A stretch of 64,000 bases of DNA from Sipunculus nudus (GCA_026874595.1 CM049318.1:49254750-49318749), one strand, 5' to 3'. Positions 13,401 to 28,400 are shown, numbered from the stretch's first letter. The notes: generated from the sequence alone by a model not told the origin. Translations and numbers: made by a program.

Positions 13401-16400
13401 ATAGTTGATTAGGCCCCTTTAATTTACATAGGACACACATGGGACATTTTTAATAGTTTTCAGTTTTATTGAGTATAATGCTTAGAATTACAGTCATACA
13501 GAGACGAAAATAACTACAAACCTACCGAAATTTTAATATAAGGTAAAGAAGTGGAGTATTAAAAATTTTGATGTAGCGATAGCAAGATTGTGATTGGTTC
13601 TTACGTATGATAAACTCCTCTTACTGGTCATTTATAATCAATCCTACTCACGTCTCTCACAATGTTGTCCTGAGAACTCTGATGTACATATACATTTTCT
13701 TCCATTAATGCCGTCCACACAGGTGCCACCATTTTGACAGTCGCCTTCCGTCACACATTCGTTCACATCTGCAGTCAGTAACATAATGATACAGTGTAGG
13801 ATATTGTATAGTGTATGATGTATACTCAACTACATTTACAATGGACACATTTATATCGAGACAACCTTTCCGTATACAGGAGCTGAGGGAAGTCAGGGTG
13901 TCAGTTAGGGTAATAAGGAGATGGCGGCAGTTTAGCACCCGCGAAGTTAAGTAGCATGCGATCCTCTTTAACTTTATTCAGGCCAACCGAGGGCTTGCAG
14001 TGTGACCTACTTCTGAAGCATTAAACCTTTCCAATTTGGACAGCATTTTAGGCAATGTAGGGTACTTGCAGTTTAAACTTCGTGTAGTGTTATTTTCTCA
14101 GTGCAAAAAAAAAAAAAATCCTACCACGTGTTAAAGCTATAAACAAATATTTAACATTACCTTCCGTGCATACCCAAATGAGAGTGACAATTGTTGAAGA
14201 AATGGAAAAGGTTGCAAAAGGTTAAGAAAAGTCATTTAATGTTTATGGCGTAGCCTAAAATGGACCCTGAGTGCGTTAAATGTGATTAAAAAGTGGCACC
14301 CTCATCTTCCATATGGTTAAATTTGAATTATGTAACAATGAAAGTAGTTTTGAATTGTAAAGAGAGAGAATATCTTGTTTATGACTGAATATAAAATAAC
14401 AAAAAAGTAAAATATGATAGGGCCTACAAATAACCAGCCTGAAATATTATATTCATGAGATCCATCTGCAGAGAGTTAACACAATACACATTCTTCTCTA
14501 TCTAGAAAATATGATTAATTTGACGTTTTCACTTACTGTTACAAATGGAGTTTATAATCTTTTGGGTCAGGTTTGGGAGCGCCCCGAAGTTCTGGACGAG
14601 GAATGTGTTCTTTGTGACGGGAGTTGAAGCGAGATCGTGCAGTTCACTGAGTGACACGCCCATCCCCACTCCCACCACCAGGAGGATTATGCCATCCTTC
14701 CTCATGTCCATGGCCGCCTTCCACACCACGTCACGGTCCATTGCCCGCCCGTCGATCATTAGAACGACGAACCGACGGACAGGCTCACCACTACAACCGC
14801 ATGAAAAACAAATGTATGTATAAGGCAAAAAAAAAAAAAGTATATATTATGTTTCTCAAGCATTTTCACAAAGTTATCACTAAGGGAACTCGTTCTTTTT
14901 CCTTTTTTACAGGTTTTCTATTTGATTTTCACATTATATTAATTATTTTCCAAAAAAAAATTAAAACACTTCATAAGAAACGGAAATTTTATTTAAATCT
15001 TATTCTTTTATTTTCTTTAAAGAAATGCCCGAGCTCCTGGAACTCAAACAATATAAATGCACGCGGTGTCTGAGAAACGTGCCTTTTATATTTTGGCAAA
15101 GGTATAGGCTAATGAACATGTTTCATGGGAAAGTAATGTTTCATGTGAAAATAATCACCTAAATATGTAAAAAAAATAACCGACACTTACTTATTAACCG
15201 AATTATCTTTGATCTCATTTATTTGTATATTTCTGTAATGGTGTAATTTAAACCTTAGGGGCCTATCTTAATTTCAATAGACATGAGTTGTATGAATATT
15301 ATTGCACTGAACTAGATAAAGGTAGTTTCAAACCATTTACGAACACGAACAGGTTGCCTGTGATAATTTTATGATACAGTACATGTGTGAGTATTTTACA
15401 TGACTATATATTTGTGCATGTATCGTGAACGCATGATATGCCCTATATATTATAAGGGAACGAGTTACTGACTTGCGGGAACGACATTGTAGCACACGTG
15501 TTTATTCTGAGGAACGACACAGCAAGTCAGGAAAATATATCTTTCATTGTTACGCTATATTAGTTCATATTTTGTTTATTGCGTCTCCGGCATTCCATGT
15601 GAACGTGTAGACTGGCCCAGTCGATGCAATGGCTAAGAGTTTAAAATGCTCCAGGTGACAGAGCCAAAAAACTTACTTTAACAGGTACTGCCATATCTTG
15701 GCAAATAATGTAAATAATTTACGGCTCTCTATTTAGTGATAAGAACTTGCACTGAGTTAAGCCTATCGGTACATGTAATCACATTTTATTTGATGTATTT
15801 AAGTAGCAAACATAAATACCAAAGCCCAAACAGGGATAACGAATGTCTTCCTACCTGGGATTTAGACGTATCCGTTTGTTACTGTATATATTCCACCTGA
15901 TCCTGTTAAGGGCTGATGCCAGGTTGGACCCTTTCCTGGCATCAGCTACGTACACTACGTTCAACATGTCCAGGATCTTCTGTTTTTCCTGGTGCTCAGT
16001 AATGTCAATATGAAGGACAGACGTATTTGCATAACTGACCACGCCCACCCGATGGATGGCAAGATTCATCCTGGAGACAACTTCTCTCACGAAGTTGACT
16101 TGCTGCTGGAATTTTTGTCTGTGTACGCTTCCAGAGGCATCAAGTACAAATACGACATCCGCAGGCTGACGGCACGCTGTAAATTAATAAACGTGATTTA
16201 AGTATAGTTTACTGAAATACATTTCAACACCACTGAGAGGTTATATGAATAATATGCATTAAAACTCCGCATATTTAAATTATTCTTTTTATTTTATCCC
16301 TAAGATCCAATAAACAACCTATTGAATGAATAATTGCACACAAACACACACACACATATATATAATTTAGATGAGTCAAAACGTGTTTTTTTATCGTTGT

Positions 16401-19400
16401 CCACCAGCTATTTGTAGTATAGATGACTTTCCTACAAAATGTGAATTCATTGCCCCCGTCGGGAGGGTATGCGTTTATCCCCGTTCGTGTGTGTGTGTGA
16501 CTGTGTTTGTTCACCACATGACTCTCGCAGTCATAAACGGAATCTCATGTAATTTTCACGGCATTATTGGAATGAGCCAATGAAGAATCGATTGGATCGT
16601 GATTTGTATCCGGTACATGCTCCGGATTAAGGGACGTCATCAAGGAATATTCACAAATATATAGTCACCACTGCACGAATGAACCTGAATAACTGAGTGA
16701 ATGCAACACGGTTTAAGAGCATCCCACAATAGGGACTTCCCCCTCCCCCTTCCAACATGGCAGAGACTTGCTTCCTTTAGAATGCAGGTCTATAGTTTGA
16801 CAACCATGAAGAATGCCTGGGAGATATATGAGATGAGCAGGATTACGTATGCTTGACGTTCTAGGAGATGCTTACTCACGTGATTCACACATGACCCCGG
16901 TCTGTTGTGGTGTACACAGACATTCGTACGCCTTTACCCGATTGATACACGTGCCGTCATTCTGGCAAGGTGAGCTGTCACAGGCATTTCTACCTGAAAT
17001 AAAATAGAAATAACACCGGATATCACATCTTCTCTAAATGTAAAAATAAATGTTATTTATAACCTATGATAGGTATAAACATTTTTGTTTAACTTAACGT
17101 ACTTAACGTAACTTATTATAATATTACGAGTAATCATGTTTTAAGAACAGTTTGATATTATTCCATATATACTGGTGTTATATTGGAACTGTGAGTGAGC
17201 TTTGTGTTTGTTTTCCGTGTAATCCTCCGACCCCCTTACACACACATTGCAATACACATCCACTGAATTGATTCTTCATTTGATACATAATTCTGCAAAT
17301 ACTAATTCCATTTTTTCTTCTTTTCCCTTTTCTGGACATATGATGCGCGATTCGACAGTAATTGCCTACATAATTGTCTTCCTAGTAATATCTTGACAGG
17401 AATGGTACCTACCGCCCAAAATAAAATAAACATTTGTGCCTGGACATACAGATAAAAAACATAGAGGTGCTCATGACGGAACAAGTGTTGTACTGCATTA
17501 CCTGTACATATGATTTTGAGCAGTTTGTCTTTTGCGTCTCTCGCCGTCGCAGAGTCCTTGATGAGGAGTTTGTTAGACTGATACGGATGCGAAGCGATAG
17601 CTGAAAATTAAAATAGAAATTGTATTTTATATACTGCTGGACGTGTTATACTGAAAATATTAAACAGCTAATAAATGTCATTATCATAACCTGTTTATTA
17701 TGTGATACGGAATCACGGTCTCATTGGTCTGCTAACAATTGTTGGCCTTGTGCCAGACCTTGTGGTGAGACCCGGAAGATCTTGCATATATCACCTACCA
17801 CCTCCCACTAGACACATCGATCCAGTTTAAATAACCTGGAGTCGTGTATTAACGGCTACTTCGTTTCTGGTCATGATTTTATTTTCACTGAAGTAATATA
17901 CAATAAAGTACCAGGGCGTCATCACATGTCGGTGTATGAGCTAAATTGTCTGTGTTACAACGATTTAAACTTAAATTCTTTTTGTGACTTACAGTTGAGT
18001 TCGTACTCGTTGACCCATGTCCCGACCTGCACCACGACCACGTGGATTCCCGCGAGTTTCAGAGCGTGAGCTTCCGTGATTGTCCGTTTCTTGTCGTCAC
18101 TGTTTCCGTCCGTCATTATCACAGCGATATGAGTGACGTTTGGTCGCATGCCGTTAGAAACTATAAATATCCGTTCTCTGAGCAATTTGAGCACCAGCGC
18201 GGTGTCTGTCCTGCCACGTCCGTAAACTAACTGGCTAGCGATGCTGTACAACATCCCGGCGTCGGACTGGTATCTATTGAAACAGAAACCGCATGGTAAA
18301 AATGTTTAATGCAAAATGCTGCATGCCTATACTTCAAGTAAGACTATTTCTACTACATTTACCAGTAGTACAACCGCTATTCCGCTGACCACCAATTTTA
18401 TGATAATGATGGATATTAATTTTTAAAAGTAGCATGCTAATGTTTTATTTAAGAATATTGCTAATATTCACATTTTCTGATTGTTTTGTTAACAATATTA
18501 GTATTGGAGTTTAGTAATAGTATTAGTATTTAGTTATCAGGTCACTATTGAAAACATCTATAGGTTGATATAATAAAGAAGGTTAACAATAAGGCACAAT
18601 GTATTTACGGTTTATTTTAATCCGGGGATGAGTTATAATCGCGTGTAACAGTAACAGTTATTTCCCGGTATGACCTACAACTACGTGTTCACATTATCTG
18701 CATGGCTAATAACTACAAGGATGACTTATAACTACAGGTTTACAGTATATGTTATAATCGGGGATATACACGGGAAATTAGGAATCCCATCCAATAACAT
18801 ATAATGTAAACACGCGGTCGTAAGTCAACCCTCATTACCACATACTTTTTAACACATAAAAACACAATGCCAATTACGTACTTGTATTTATTGAATAACA
18901 TACCGTTTAAAGACGTAAATGTAAGCCCCCATTGTCAATTTATACTGAAAACGTAATCATAAATCATCCAAGGCTAGAATCAATGGCTCACTGGCGAACT
19001 CAACAGTAGACAAACACATAATTTTGGATTAAGAGCCCGAGGTCCTGTGCTCGAAGCTAAATGGCTTCGGCTCTAATCTAGTCTGGACTTTATGAACAAG
19101 AAAAAAAAATATTTATAAGTTTATTATTTATAAATATGCAACATATAATGCACACATGTATAATTTGCACTTTGTTTAAAGGGCTCCAATCACCTATACA
19201 GATGTTTAATTAACACATAAAAAAAAAGATTCTTCCCTTTAAAATAAAGTTGTACCTGCCAAAATTTTTCTTTGAAACCGTTTGCTTATTCTTGTAAACC
19301 AGCGTTAAAAACAGTGGACCGGTCGCCATTACACCTGTCAACATAAACACAGCGGGTGTATCGCCCGGCCACAACACGTGTCAATCAGGAGATGCCCTGA

Positions 19401-22400
19401 CTGGCGCAAGGCTTTGTAAAAAAATGTAATACATGTTTCCGCTGGCTGAAACATCGAGTGTTGCCGCTCACAATCGGGCCTCCGGTCACGCGGCCTTTTA
19501 TGGTAAATTGACACACGTCGACTGTGTTTACCAATGCGCAGGGCCATAACAAGGTCTTAAACAGCCATATGCGAGGCACTGAGACTGTGTGCTGGGGTGG
19601 TTTTGCTGGAAAAAAATTTATTAAGCAAAACTGAACTGGCAGTGTGAAAGAATAGACATGATATTGCCCGTGATCATGTCCCTTTAACGTTTTTCTTTCC
19701 TCAGCAAAATTAATACTAATATTTGTATGTCAGGTACCAATATAACATCAACTGCTTGTGGAGGGATAATTTATATTATGTGGAAACCTAGATTTTGGTA
19801 TCAGATATTAGAGGGGTTAAGCATTTGGTCTTTCGTGCTCGGATCCCCTGATCTCGGTCGTGGTCTCTGTCTAAGATCCCGTGCAGTGACGTAGTCGAGT
19901 CGACTCGAGTCTAAGTCCGAGTCAAAGTCCACCCAGTTCGAGTCCGAGTCATATGGAACCGAATTCCGACTCCGAATCCAATACGAATCCCCTTATCATG
20001 ATAACATTGAAACAGGGACTTTAAATTATCACGTGTGTTTTATGTAAATTTATACGCACTCTTGATACATGAATTTGTAATTGCATGTTTTTTCTGATGA
20101 AGAGCTCTTTGGTTATAGATTTTGGTAAGTCTAGCCATTTTTGTAATATCTTGTTGACAGATCGCGCATGTACATAAGCCTCTTTAGTATTTAAAAGAGA
20201 TTTTCTTTTTCCAGTTGACTCGAGATGACATGTGCCTGATTCGCACATTACCTCCTAGACCGAGGACAGTTCCGAGTCTATGAACATCCCGTCCACGTTC
20301 CAGCCCTAAAAAGTGGACTCGAGTCCTAGTGCGTACTCGAGTACTGCATCATTGATCCTGTTAGAGAGGAAATTCGTTTATCACGGCCGAGGGCGAGTTG
20401 AAAGGTATTAGTGGTCGCTTTCTTTTCTGTGATATTATGTGTGTATAAATCACTCATTGTGGAGCTTTTGGTGTTATCATTGTAACTGTGAAGCACAAAA
20501 TTATTCTATTTAATCATTTTATTTACTTGTATAATCACAGTCAAGCTAGGTTACCACCATTAAATCGTTATCGTTTCACAGTCCTTGGTATATGTAGGTT
20601 TTAAGATGTCATGATAACTGCTGACTTGAAGTGAGTGATATCTTTTGAAGTAATCACTATTTTACAGAAGGGGCCGCCGGACAAGTATATATGTGGATTT
20701 CAGCGTTTAGTTTGCGGCTAATTACCTTAAATTGCAATATTGTCAATTACCTTAAATTACAATATTGTCACCAACCACGTATTCATAGACCTTGATTCAT
20801 CTTCATACTACCAAGTCCGTGACATGACCACGCATTCAAAAACCTTGATTCATCTTCATACTACCAAGTCTGTGACATGACCACTGTTACAAATAATTGT
20901 TTTATTGAGCACACGGATGTTCCATGTGTTCTTGGCGTTTGGTTCGTGTAGCACCCGTGGCTCGTTTCTGTGGCAGCTTCGCCTGGCCGGGCCGGGTTGG
21001 CCAACGTGTGAACCCTGACACGGCGTTCCCGTTCTAGTATGTTCTTTGAGCATGTGTACTGTGTATTATGGATTGTTCGTGAAAGGGAATTTTGTACAGC
21101 GACACCTGGGAGAAACATCTGCAAATTCTTCGCGACCTCTTCGAAAGACTCGGTGAAGCACGTCTGACCGTCAACTTAGTTAAATCTGAGTTTTGTCATG
21201 CACAAGTAACATTTTTGGGTCATATTGTAGGGCAGGGTCAGGTGAAACCCTGTTGATGCTAAGATAAGTGCTATTTCTGCATTTTCTAGACCAGAAAACA
21301 AAAAGCAAATAATGCGTTTTTGTGGTATGGTTGGATACTACAGGAAGTTTTGTCCAAATTTTTCAGCTGTAGCTGAACCTTTGACTAATTTGTTAAAGAA
21401 GAAACAAAAGTTTGTATGGAATGTTCTGTGTGAAAATGCATTTCAGAATTTGAAAGCAATTCTGCAAAGTTCACAAGTTTTAGCAGCTCCAGACTTTTCT
21501 GTACCTTTGAAGTTAGCTGTAGATGTAGTGATACTGCTGCTGGTGCTGTGTTGTTACAAGAAGGCAATGATGGCATAGATCATCCAATTTGTTATTTCTC
21601 AAAAAAGTTTAATGCAAACCAGAAAAACCACTCCACTATTGAAAAAGAATGTTTGGCTTTGATTTTGGCATTGCAACATTTTGAAGTTTATATTACTTAA
21701 TCAGTCAGGCCTATCATTGTCTTCAGTGATCACAATCCCCTCACGTTTATGAACAAGTTGAAGTGTAAAAATCAAAGATTGTTGAGATGAAGTTTGTTCT
21801 TACAGGATTACAATCTTGAAATCAAACACATTAAAGGGAAAAACAATGTACTTGCTGATTGCTTATCGAGATGTTTATGAAATGTTGTAAATGAGATATT
21901 TATGTAATTTTGTAAATAAGATGATTTTTGAGATGTTGTAAAGACTTAGTGATTGTGATCGCAAAAAGAAAGTGTTTTGAGAAAGTTTCTTTTTTCTTAC
22001 AGGAGGGGGAGTGTTACAGATTATTATTTCATTGTGCACACGGATGTTCCATGTGTTCTTGGCTTTTGGTTCGTGTAGCACCCGTGGCTCGTTGCCGTGG
22101 CAGCGTCGCCTGGCCGGGCCGGGTTGGCCAACGTGTGAACCCTGACACGGCGTTCCCGTTTTAGTATGTTCTTTGAGCGTGTGTACTGTGTATTATGGAT
22201 TGTTCGTGAAAGGGAATTTTCTAGAGTTTTCGAGGGAAAGGTTATAAGTAGAGGCCGTGTATTGGGGCCGAGAGAGGGGTGGGAGAATATTCCGGCGGAC
22301 ACACAGGCGTGTATGTCAGTTTGTGGGACGTATTCCGATAAGTGCGGCAATTATAGATTTTCTTCAGATTTTCTTCTGGATTTGTGACGAATCCTATTTG

Positions 22401-25400
22401 GTCTTCAGTTTCCTTTAGGGACTGTTACAAGAGCTTTGCATTGGACTGTTATTCTCCGAGAGAATCTGTGTGAACTGTTCGTCCGGCTTATACATTTTAA
22501 AGGACTTATCGCCGTGACAGTGGTGGTATCCAGGTACTGTGCACTTTGTTTATTTTACTGTGTGATTGTATGGATTTGTTGTTACACTGCTGTTATACTG
22601 TGTAATTGTATTGATTTAGTGTACTGTTAGGATAGTTTTAAGAATAAATTATGGTTATTGGTTAACAAAAAAACACTGACTCCTTTATTCATTCCCCATT
22701 TCACGCTGCCTAGTGTTACAGAATCTGATTTTTTTATCTCCTTGACAAAATTTATGTTCATCACGCATACGTGATCTGTTGATATTAGGTTCCGTAACAC
22801 CACACATTCACAGACCTTGATTCATGTTCATACTACCAAGTCTGTGACATGACCACACATTCACAGACCTTGATTCATTTTCATACCACCGAGTCTGTGA
22901 CATGACTAGCATTCACAAACCTTTATTCATCTTCATACTTCAAGTCTGTGACATGACCACAAATTCATAAACCTTGATTCCGCGACCTCTCTAGCATATA
23001 TTCCATGAATCTCGAATAAGGCTTTTGAAACAATCAAATGGCTCGTTTACACTTGTTTTACGCAGTCTGCGGCGATGTTTTGATCAGACGTTTAGCATTG
23101 CTGAGAAAGCATCGAGAATTTAACACTTAAAATCTGCCCGCCCCCTTTCTGACACGTATTCTTGTTCAGACAGCGTGTGAGCAGTATATTGTTTTACATT
23201 CTATTGGTTGTGTTTGATTGATTTTTGTTATTTCGGCCAAAACACTTGTCTTGCCCGATCGAAACCTTTCTCATTATTTAAATAGATAAGAAAGTTACCA
23301 GAAAGGGTCGCGGAATCAAAATCTTGAACTGCATATTATGACATAGGAATCACTGCTTCACAGACATATATAAATGCAAACTATATTAAGTTACTCACCT
23401 GTTGAGATGAAACAAAACTTTGGTCAGGTTAGTGAAGGTTGTCATGGCGACCTGAACATTGGGACGGCCTATTTCCAGCTGCGGAAGGATGAGTTGTAGA
23501 AAAAGCTTCACAGACTTGAAATTTTTACGCTCTATAGAACCAGAAGTGTCGACAGCGAAGGCTATGTCCACCGTGGCGTTACACACTAAAAGGAATAAAC
23601 ATCTCGTTGGTTCTTATCAGCCTTGTTATGCATTCTGAACAACTCGGCTGACCGTTACCGATCAGGCCTCTGACAGGGTCAGGATCTGACAGCAGTTCAG
23701 TTTATCATAAATGCTTCATATATCGTCCACCAGGGGCCGCCCTTCTGGCGAGCACTTTAGCCTCATGCGGAAAACAAATTTATATATCTGAGATATTCTT
23801 TCCATTTTTTACCAGTGTTGTCTTATCGCCTCAAGTAGAATCTTTAAGGACTGGCACACAAAATACATTTTTGCTGTTACACAGCGCATATTTGTGCACT
23901 GACCCAGCCTTGACAAGACCTTACCGGAATACTTTCCATGGCGAATCCCCACATACATCCGAGGCTGAAAGTCAACGGAATCGGCCGAGGTGTTCAGAAT
24001 GCTTCATGATCACCACCAACCACCAGCCATCAGTATTTATAACTAACAAAACTCATTACATTACAGCCTTACGGATAACAATTATTCTACTCATGCTGAA
24101 CATTATTATCTTACTAATGATTCTATTGACCTTTCACCCTGCCGTGATTATCGTGACGAATTGATCAATACTACAACTACTACTGCTACTTCTACTACTG
24201 TTAAAAAAACTACTACTACTACTACTACTTCTACTACTGCTACTACTACTACTAATAATAATCAGCAGAAGTAATATTACTTAAGAAGTAACTTGTGTCT
24301 TTGGTAAACATACTTGTTTATTTATCTCAAAGCGAGATTGCAGGGTATAACTACTAATTATAGAAGACGTTAGAGTGGAGACGTCAAAACTGAAGTAACA
24401 GGACCTGTTGAGCAGTGATATTTATTACAGACACGTGACGACATGGTCAGAGTCTTAAGTGATTAAAGACTGGTCTTGGGAGATGAAGATACGTGCCTGA
24501 ATCCAAGGCTTTGATATAATGATCACCTGACCACCTACAAAAAGGGCAAATTTGTTACAGGTCATGGTCTTACCAAATCCAAGGCACAATATCACAGGCG
24601 GAAGGTCGTGAGTTCGAATCTTAGCTGAGGTGCGGTGAGATATATATGAAAACCCAGGAATCCAATCCCTGGGTGATCACTGTAATTTAATGGAGAGGCT
24701 GGACCACTCGCAAACGAGGGCGACTTTTGGGGGTTCTTCGATGTTATGACCAAGCGGTGGGGATGCTTACATGTCCAGTACCCGCAGTACGGTATTTACC
24801 GGGCTTGGGTGACTTCAGGATATAAATGCTTTAATGGATATGAATGCGAAGCATTCTACCGTCCTTCTGACCTTAAAACCATACCGAACATAACTATCAA
24901 ATAAAAACTTACTGTACGTGATATTTTCAGTATAAGGACACGGTTCACTTGAAAGAATGGTATCTGACAGGTTGGAAGCCAATGCCCGGAAGTTCCCGAT
25001 GTAACGAAAGTATCTGTGATCGGATGATTTTGTCACGATATTTCGCATATTGGTTTGGTTCACCAGTCGTGTCACACCGATACCATAAATTGTAACTCCT
25101 TTCCGTTTAAGCCTCTCTGCTGCCCTCGTCACGTTAGGGTATTCAGGATTAGGAAACCCGTCGCTGATAAACACAAGCACCGGTTTAGCATCCGTTCTTT
25201 TGCCGTATGGAAAGACTTCCTTTTCAACGAATTCCAGCGCCTTGTACATGTGTGTCTCACCTCCCTGACGAAAAAAAAAATACAAAACCTTTTAAAAATT
25301 TGTAAGCAAGGTAAATAAACCTGTGGAGGATTTTATAAATCTTTTCTAAAGCATATTTAAACATTACAAATTTACCCTACAATGACCCAGTTGGTACAGC

Positions 25401-28400
25401 TATTAAGACTTGCTCTTGCTAAATGGCAACACCTAGGACAGGTAGTGTCATCTGGCGGTAAATGCTAAAACGATTTTTCATTCTATGACCGTCATACATG
25501 CAGCAGGTCCCTCAGTCAGTTTCATTTATCTAGATATAGAATAAGGTTTATTTTAAATGCTTTAGTGGGACATAAAATTACTAACGGCCTGGTACTTCTA
25601 AATATATCCTAGACGTAAATCATGGAATCTCCTGGAATTGAGATCTACGTGTAACATCGTAAGCTTTTCGTTTGAGAAGTTATTGAGAGCTGCTTTGCAC
25701 AGTATTTCTGCGACAGTATTTCTTTCTTTTACAACACACTTACCGGTAATGAAGGCTTCCTCACATTTTCCACGATGCATCGGCTTGTTTTACATCCACC
25801 AAGTCTAAACCAAACCTAGTGCGAGAACAATGTCACTTCATGTCCTCAAATCGTATACAGAATACCCACAAAATCATAGGGCGATTAACAAAAATACATG
25901 AAATATCTGACAAATATAGGAAAACAAAACATTGTAACTCTGTACTTTGCAGTTTCATAAGGATTTTGTCATTAACTGGAATGTGTAATCGGAGCCTACA
26001 AACCACCGCCAAAAAAAATCGCCGTTCTTCGTATTTAATAACAGCAGGGGATAAAAATATGTTGGTAATCCAGTTTATCCCCAACTTTTAAGGGTTCTTG
26101 GAGGGTACCCTGACATCTTCAAAATGTAATAAAAATATGTACATCATTTTTTGGGTAAAGTTACTCAAACCAACCAACGAACTTACGAACCAAGGGAAAA
26201 CATGATATTTTGGCTTCTAGGCGGAGGAAAAAAATAACAGGTTGTTGTTGAGGCTACTTTTTCTGTTCTGCTATCTTGGTGCCTTAAATATCATTGGAGT
26301 GAAAATCTGGACGTAGCACCAGTTATGGCTCTTTAGAATAACACAGACCCACAACTCGGTCTAATCTAGGTGGCTTCATAATCCATTGCAACTAAAGCAG
26401 AGCCGTGAGCTTGGTCAATGAACAATCATGACTGCAACTATACATATTTATTACCACAGGCGCTTGACACAAGGTATATACCAGGTGAGCGATATTACAA
26501 ATGTCACTTGGCCCGTCCCCCTGTCACCTTTCTAACGAACCTTCCCACTAATTAAACTTGGTTCCCTTACTTCGACTGCCTATGCACCTAAATTATTACA
26601 TAAGTACCTTTAAATATAGCTTAAAACAGGTCATTACTCGTTCCACTTTGCTGCTTCCATTGATGCTATATACAAGCGCTATGTAAGAACTGAGCGGTCG
26701 AGTAGAACGATTGAAAAAGTCATATTTACAGGTACATGTACTTATAGCATGATTTAGTTTGATAGTTAGTCGAAGTAAGGGAGCCAAGTTTAATTAGTTT
26801 CAACGTTGTTGGGTTGATGGTGATTAGTTGGAGACAAGGTAATGGGCCCATCGATGCTAGTAATATCCCTCACTCGTTGAATGCATTGTGTCTGTGTATT
26901 ACCCTTTGGCTGTTGGCGAAGGTTACGAATGCGAGCTTGGTGTCGGGGCAGCTGATCAACCTCTCCATCAGATTGATCATGAAGAACTGCATGTCGTACC
27001 AGTTTTGTGTACCAGGTGGCGTATCGGTGATACTACCAGATTTATCGACCAGGAACACCACATCATATTTACAGCATGCACCAGCTGGATTTAGGTAAAA
27101 TATGTAAATAACATCACAATCAATATGCTGAAAGCATCATGGATTATTTCCTCAGATTATTCCCTTTTCTAAACCTTTTCTTTTTATCCTGATTTGGCGT
27201 AAATTTCACCAAAAGCCTATGAATTTCTCAAATTTTGGATTTGAAGCAGAATGACATTAAAAAAAAAATACATATTTATACATACGGATACATATTTTGT
27301 CTCCTACTCTCCCGATAAAGGCCAGAAGCGTAACCAGATGTTATTTGATACATTGGAACAGATAAGCTCATTGAATAAAGATCTAAGGACACATTAAGGG
27401 TATACTCTCAGGGTAATCCCCTCAGGGTAAACCTTGTAACTTGTGACGGAGCAGTGAACAGATCATGACACGCCGTTTACTGGCATGTATAGCGGGAAAC
27501 TGTTCACAAATGTTGGTTGATTTTTATTGTCATTTGGAAAGGTCCCAACCTGTAATATTAAACGACGAGACGTACTTCAGTCTAGCATACGGCTAAAACC
27601 TGTACGTGCGTGTTTAATTGATCTTGCTGAAAAGACGTAATCGTACTATTAAGCTAGATCATAGTTAATAAACCCATTCGTTCGGTAAATCGTTATGAAA
27701 TTTAAATTTGTGAAAAAATTGCAAATGATCCCAATTTTAAAAATTATAATTGACAATATGGTTTGTTCCACTTTTTAAAAATTTCCTGAACTTAACATGT
27801 TTGTTCACTTTATAAAGATGTTCTTAACATGTTTGTTTCACTTTATAAAGATGTACTGTACTTAACATGTTTGTTACACTTTATAAAGATGTACTTTACT
27901 TAACATGTTTGTCACAAGACATGGGGTATTCGTATTCAGTATTCGTATTCATTGTATTTGAATACAGGTATTTTCAGTATTCGTATTCGAATACATTTGT
28001 AAAAAGTAAAAAGTATTTGTATTCGTATTCAAATACATTGCAGAAGTAATCACATTCATGACTTTTCATGGATACATGCAGCATACATTAATGTTGTTTA
28101 CATTTTGACCTTTATCCATTTAGAAAAATGTGCCATTATTTCAACAGTGATTGATTTTGACCCACTTAACACATGCATATTAACAATCTTATTTACACAT
28201 TTTGACATATTTTCTTTTTTTCATATAAAATTAATATTAATGTGTTTATTTTGTCATGTGTATATACATCACCATCAGTCAGACCCTATTTTTACTTCTA
28301 CATTTATCCTACACCAATTTTCGTTAAACATACAAGAAAACAGGTATCTACATGGGGCAAGCAGCGCTGTCCATATCCTTTGCTCTATACCCTTTATGTC

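Noticed and set aside
14545-15073. Plus-strand open frames over exon 12
   Set aside because: Antisense shadow of the vWA4 coding exon, running into AT-rich intron.
22024-22387. Open frames in the 3' LTR on both strands
   Set aside because: LTR sequence, repeated in the partial 5' LTR. Non-coding.
24600-24625. tRNA gene suggested by GTGAGTTCGAATC
   Set aside because: The B box is good, but the sequence before it does not fold into a D arm and anticodon arm; more likely a SINE.
25598-25780. 60-codon minus frame containing CEEAFITGK
   Set aside because: Different frame from exon 5 and crosses its donor. The vWA2 homology is only in the frame used in the model.
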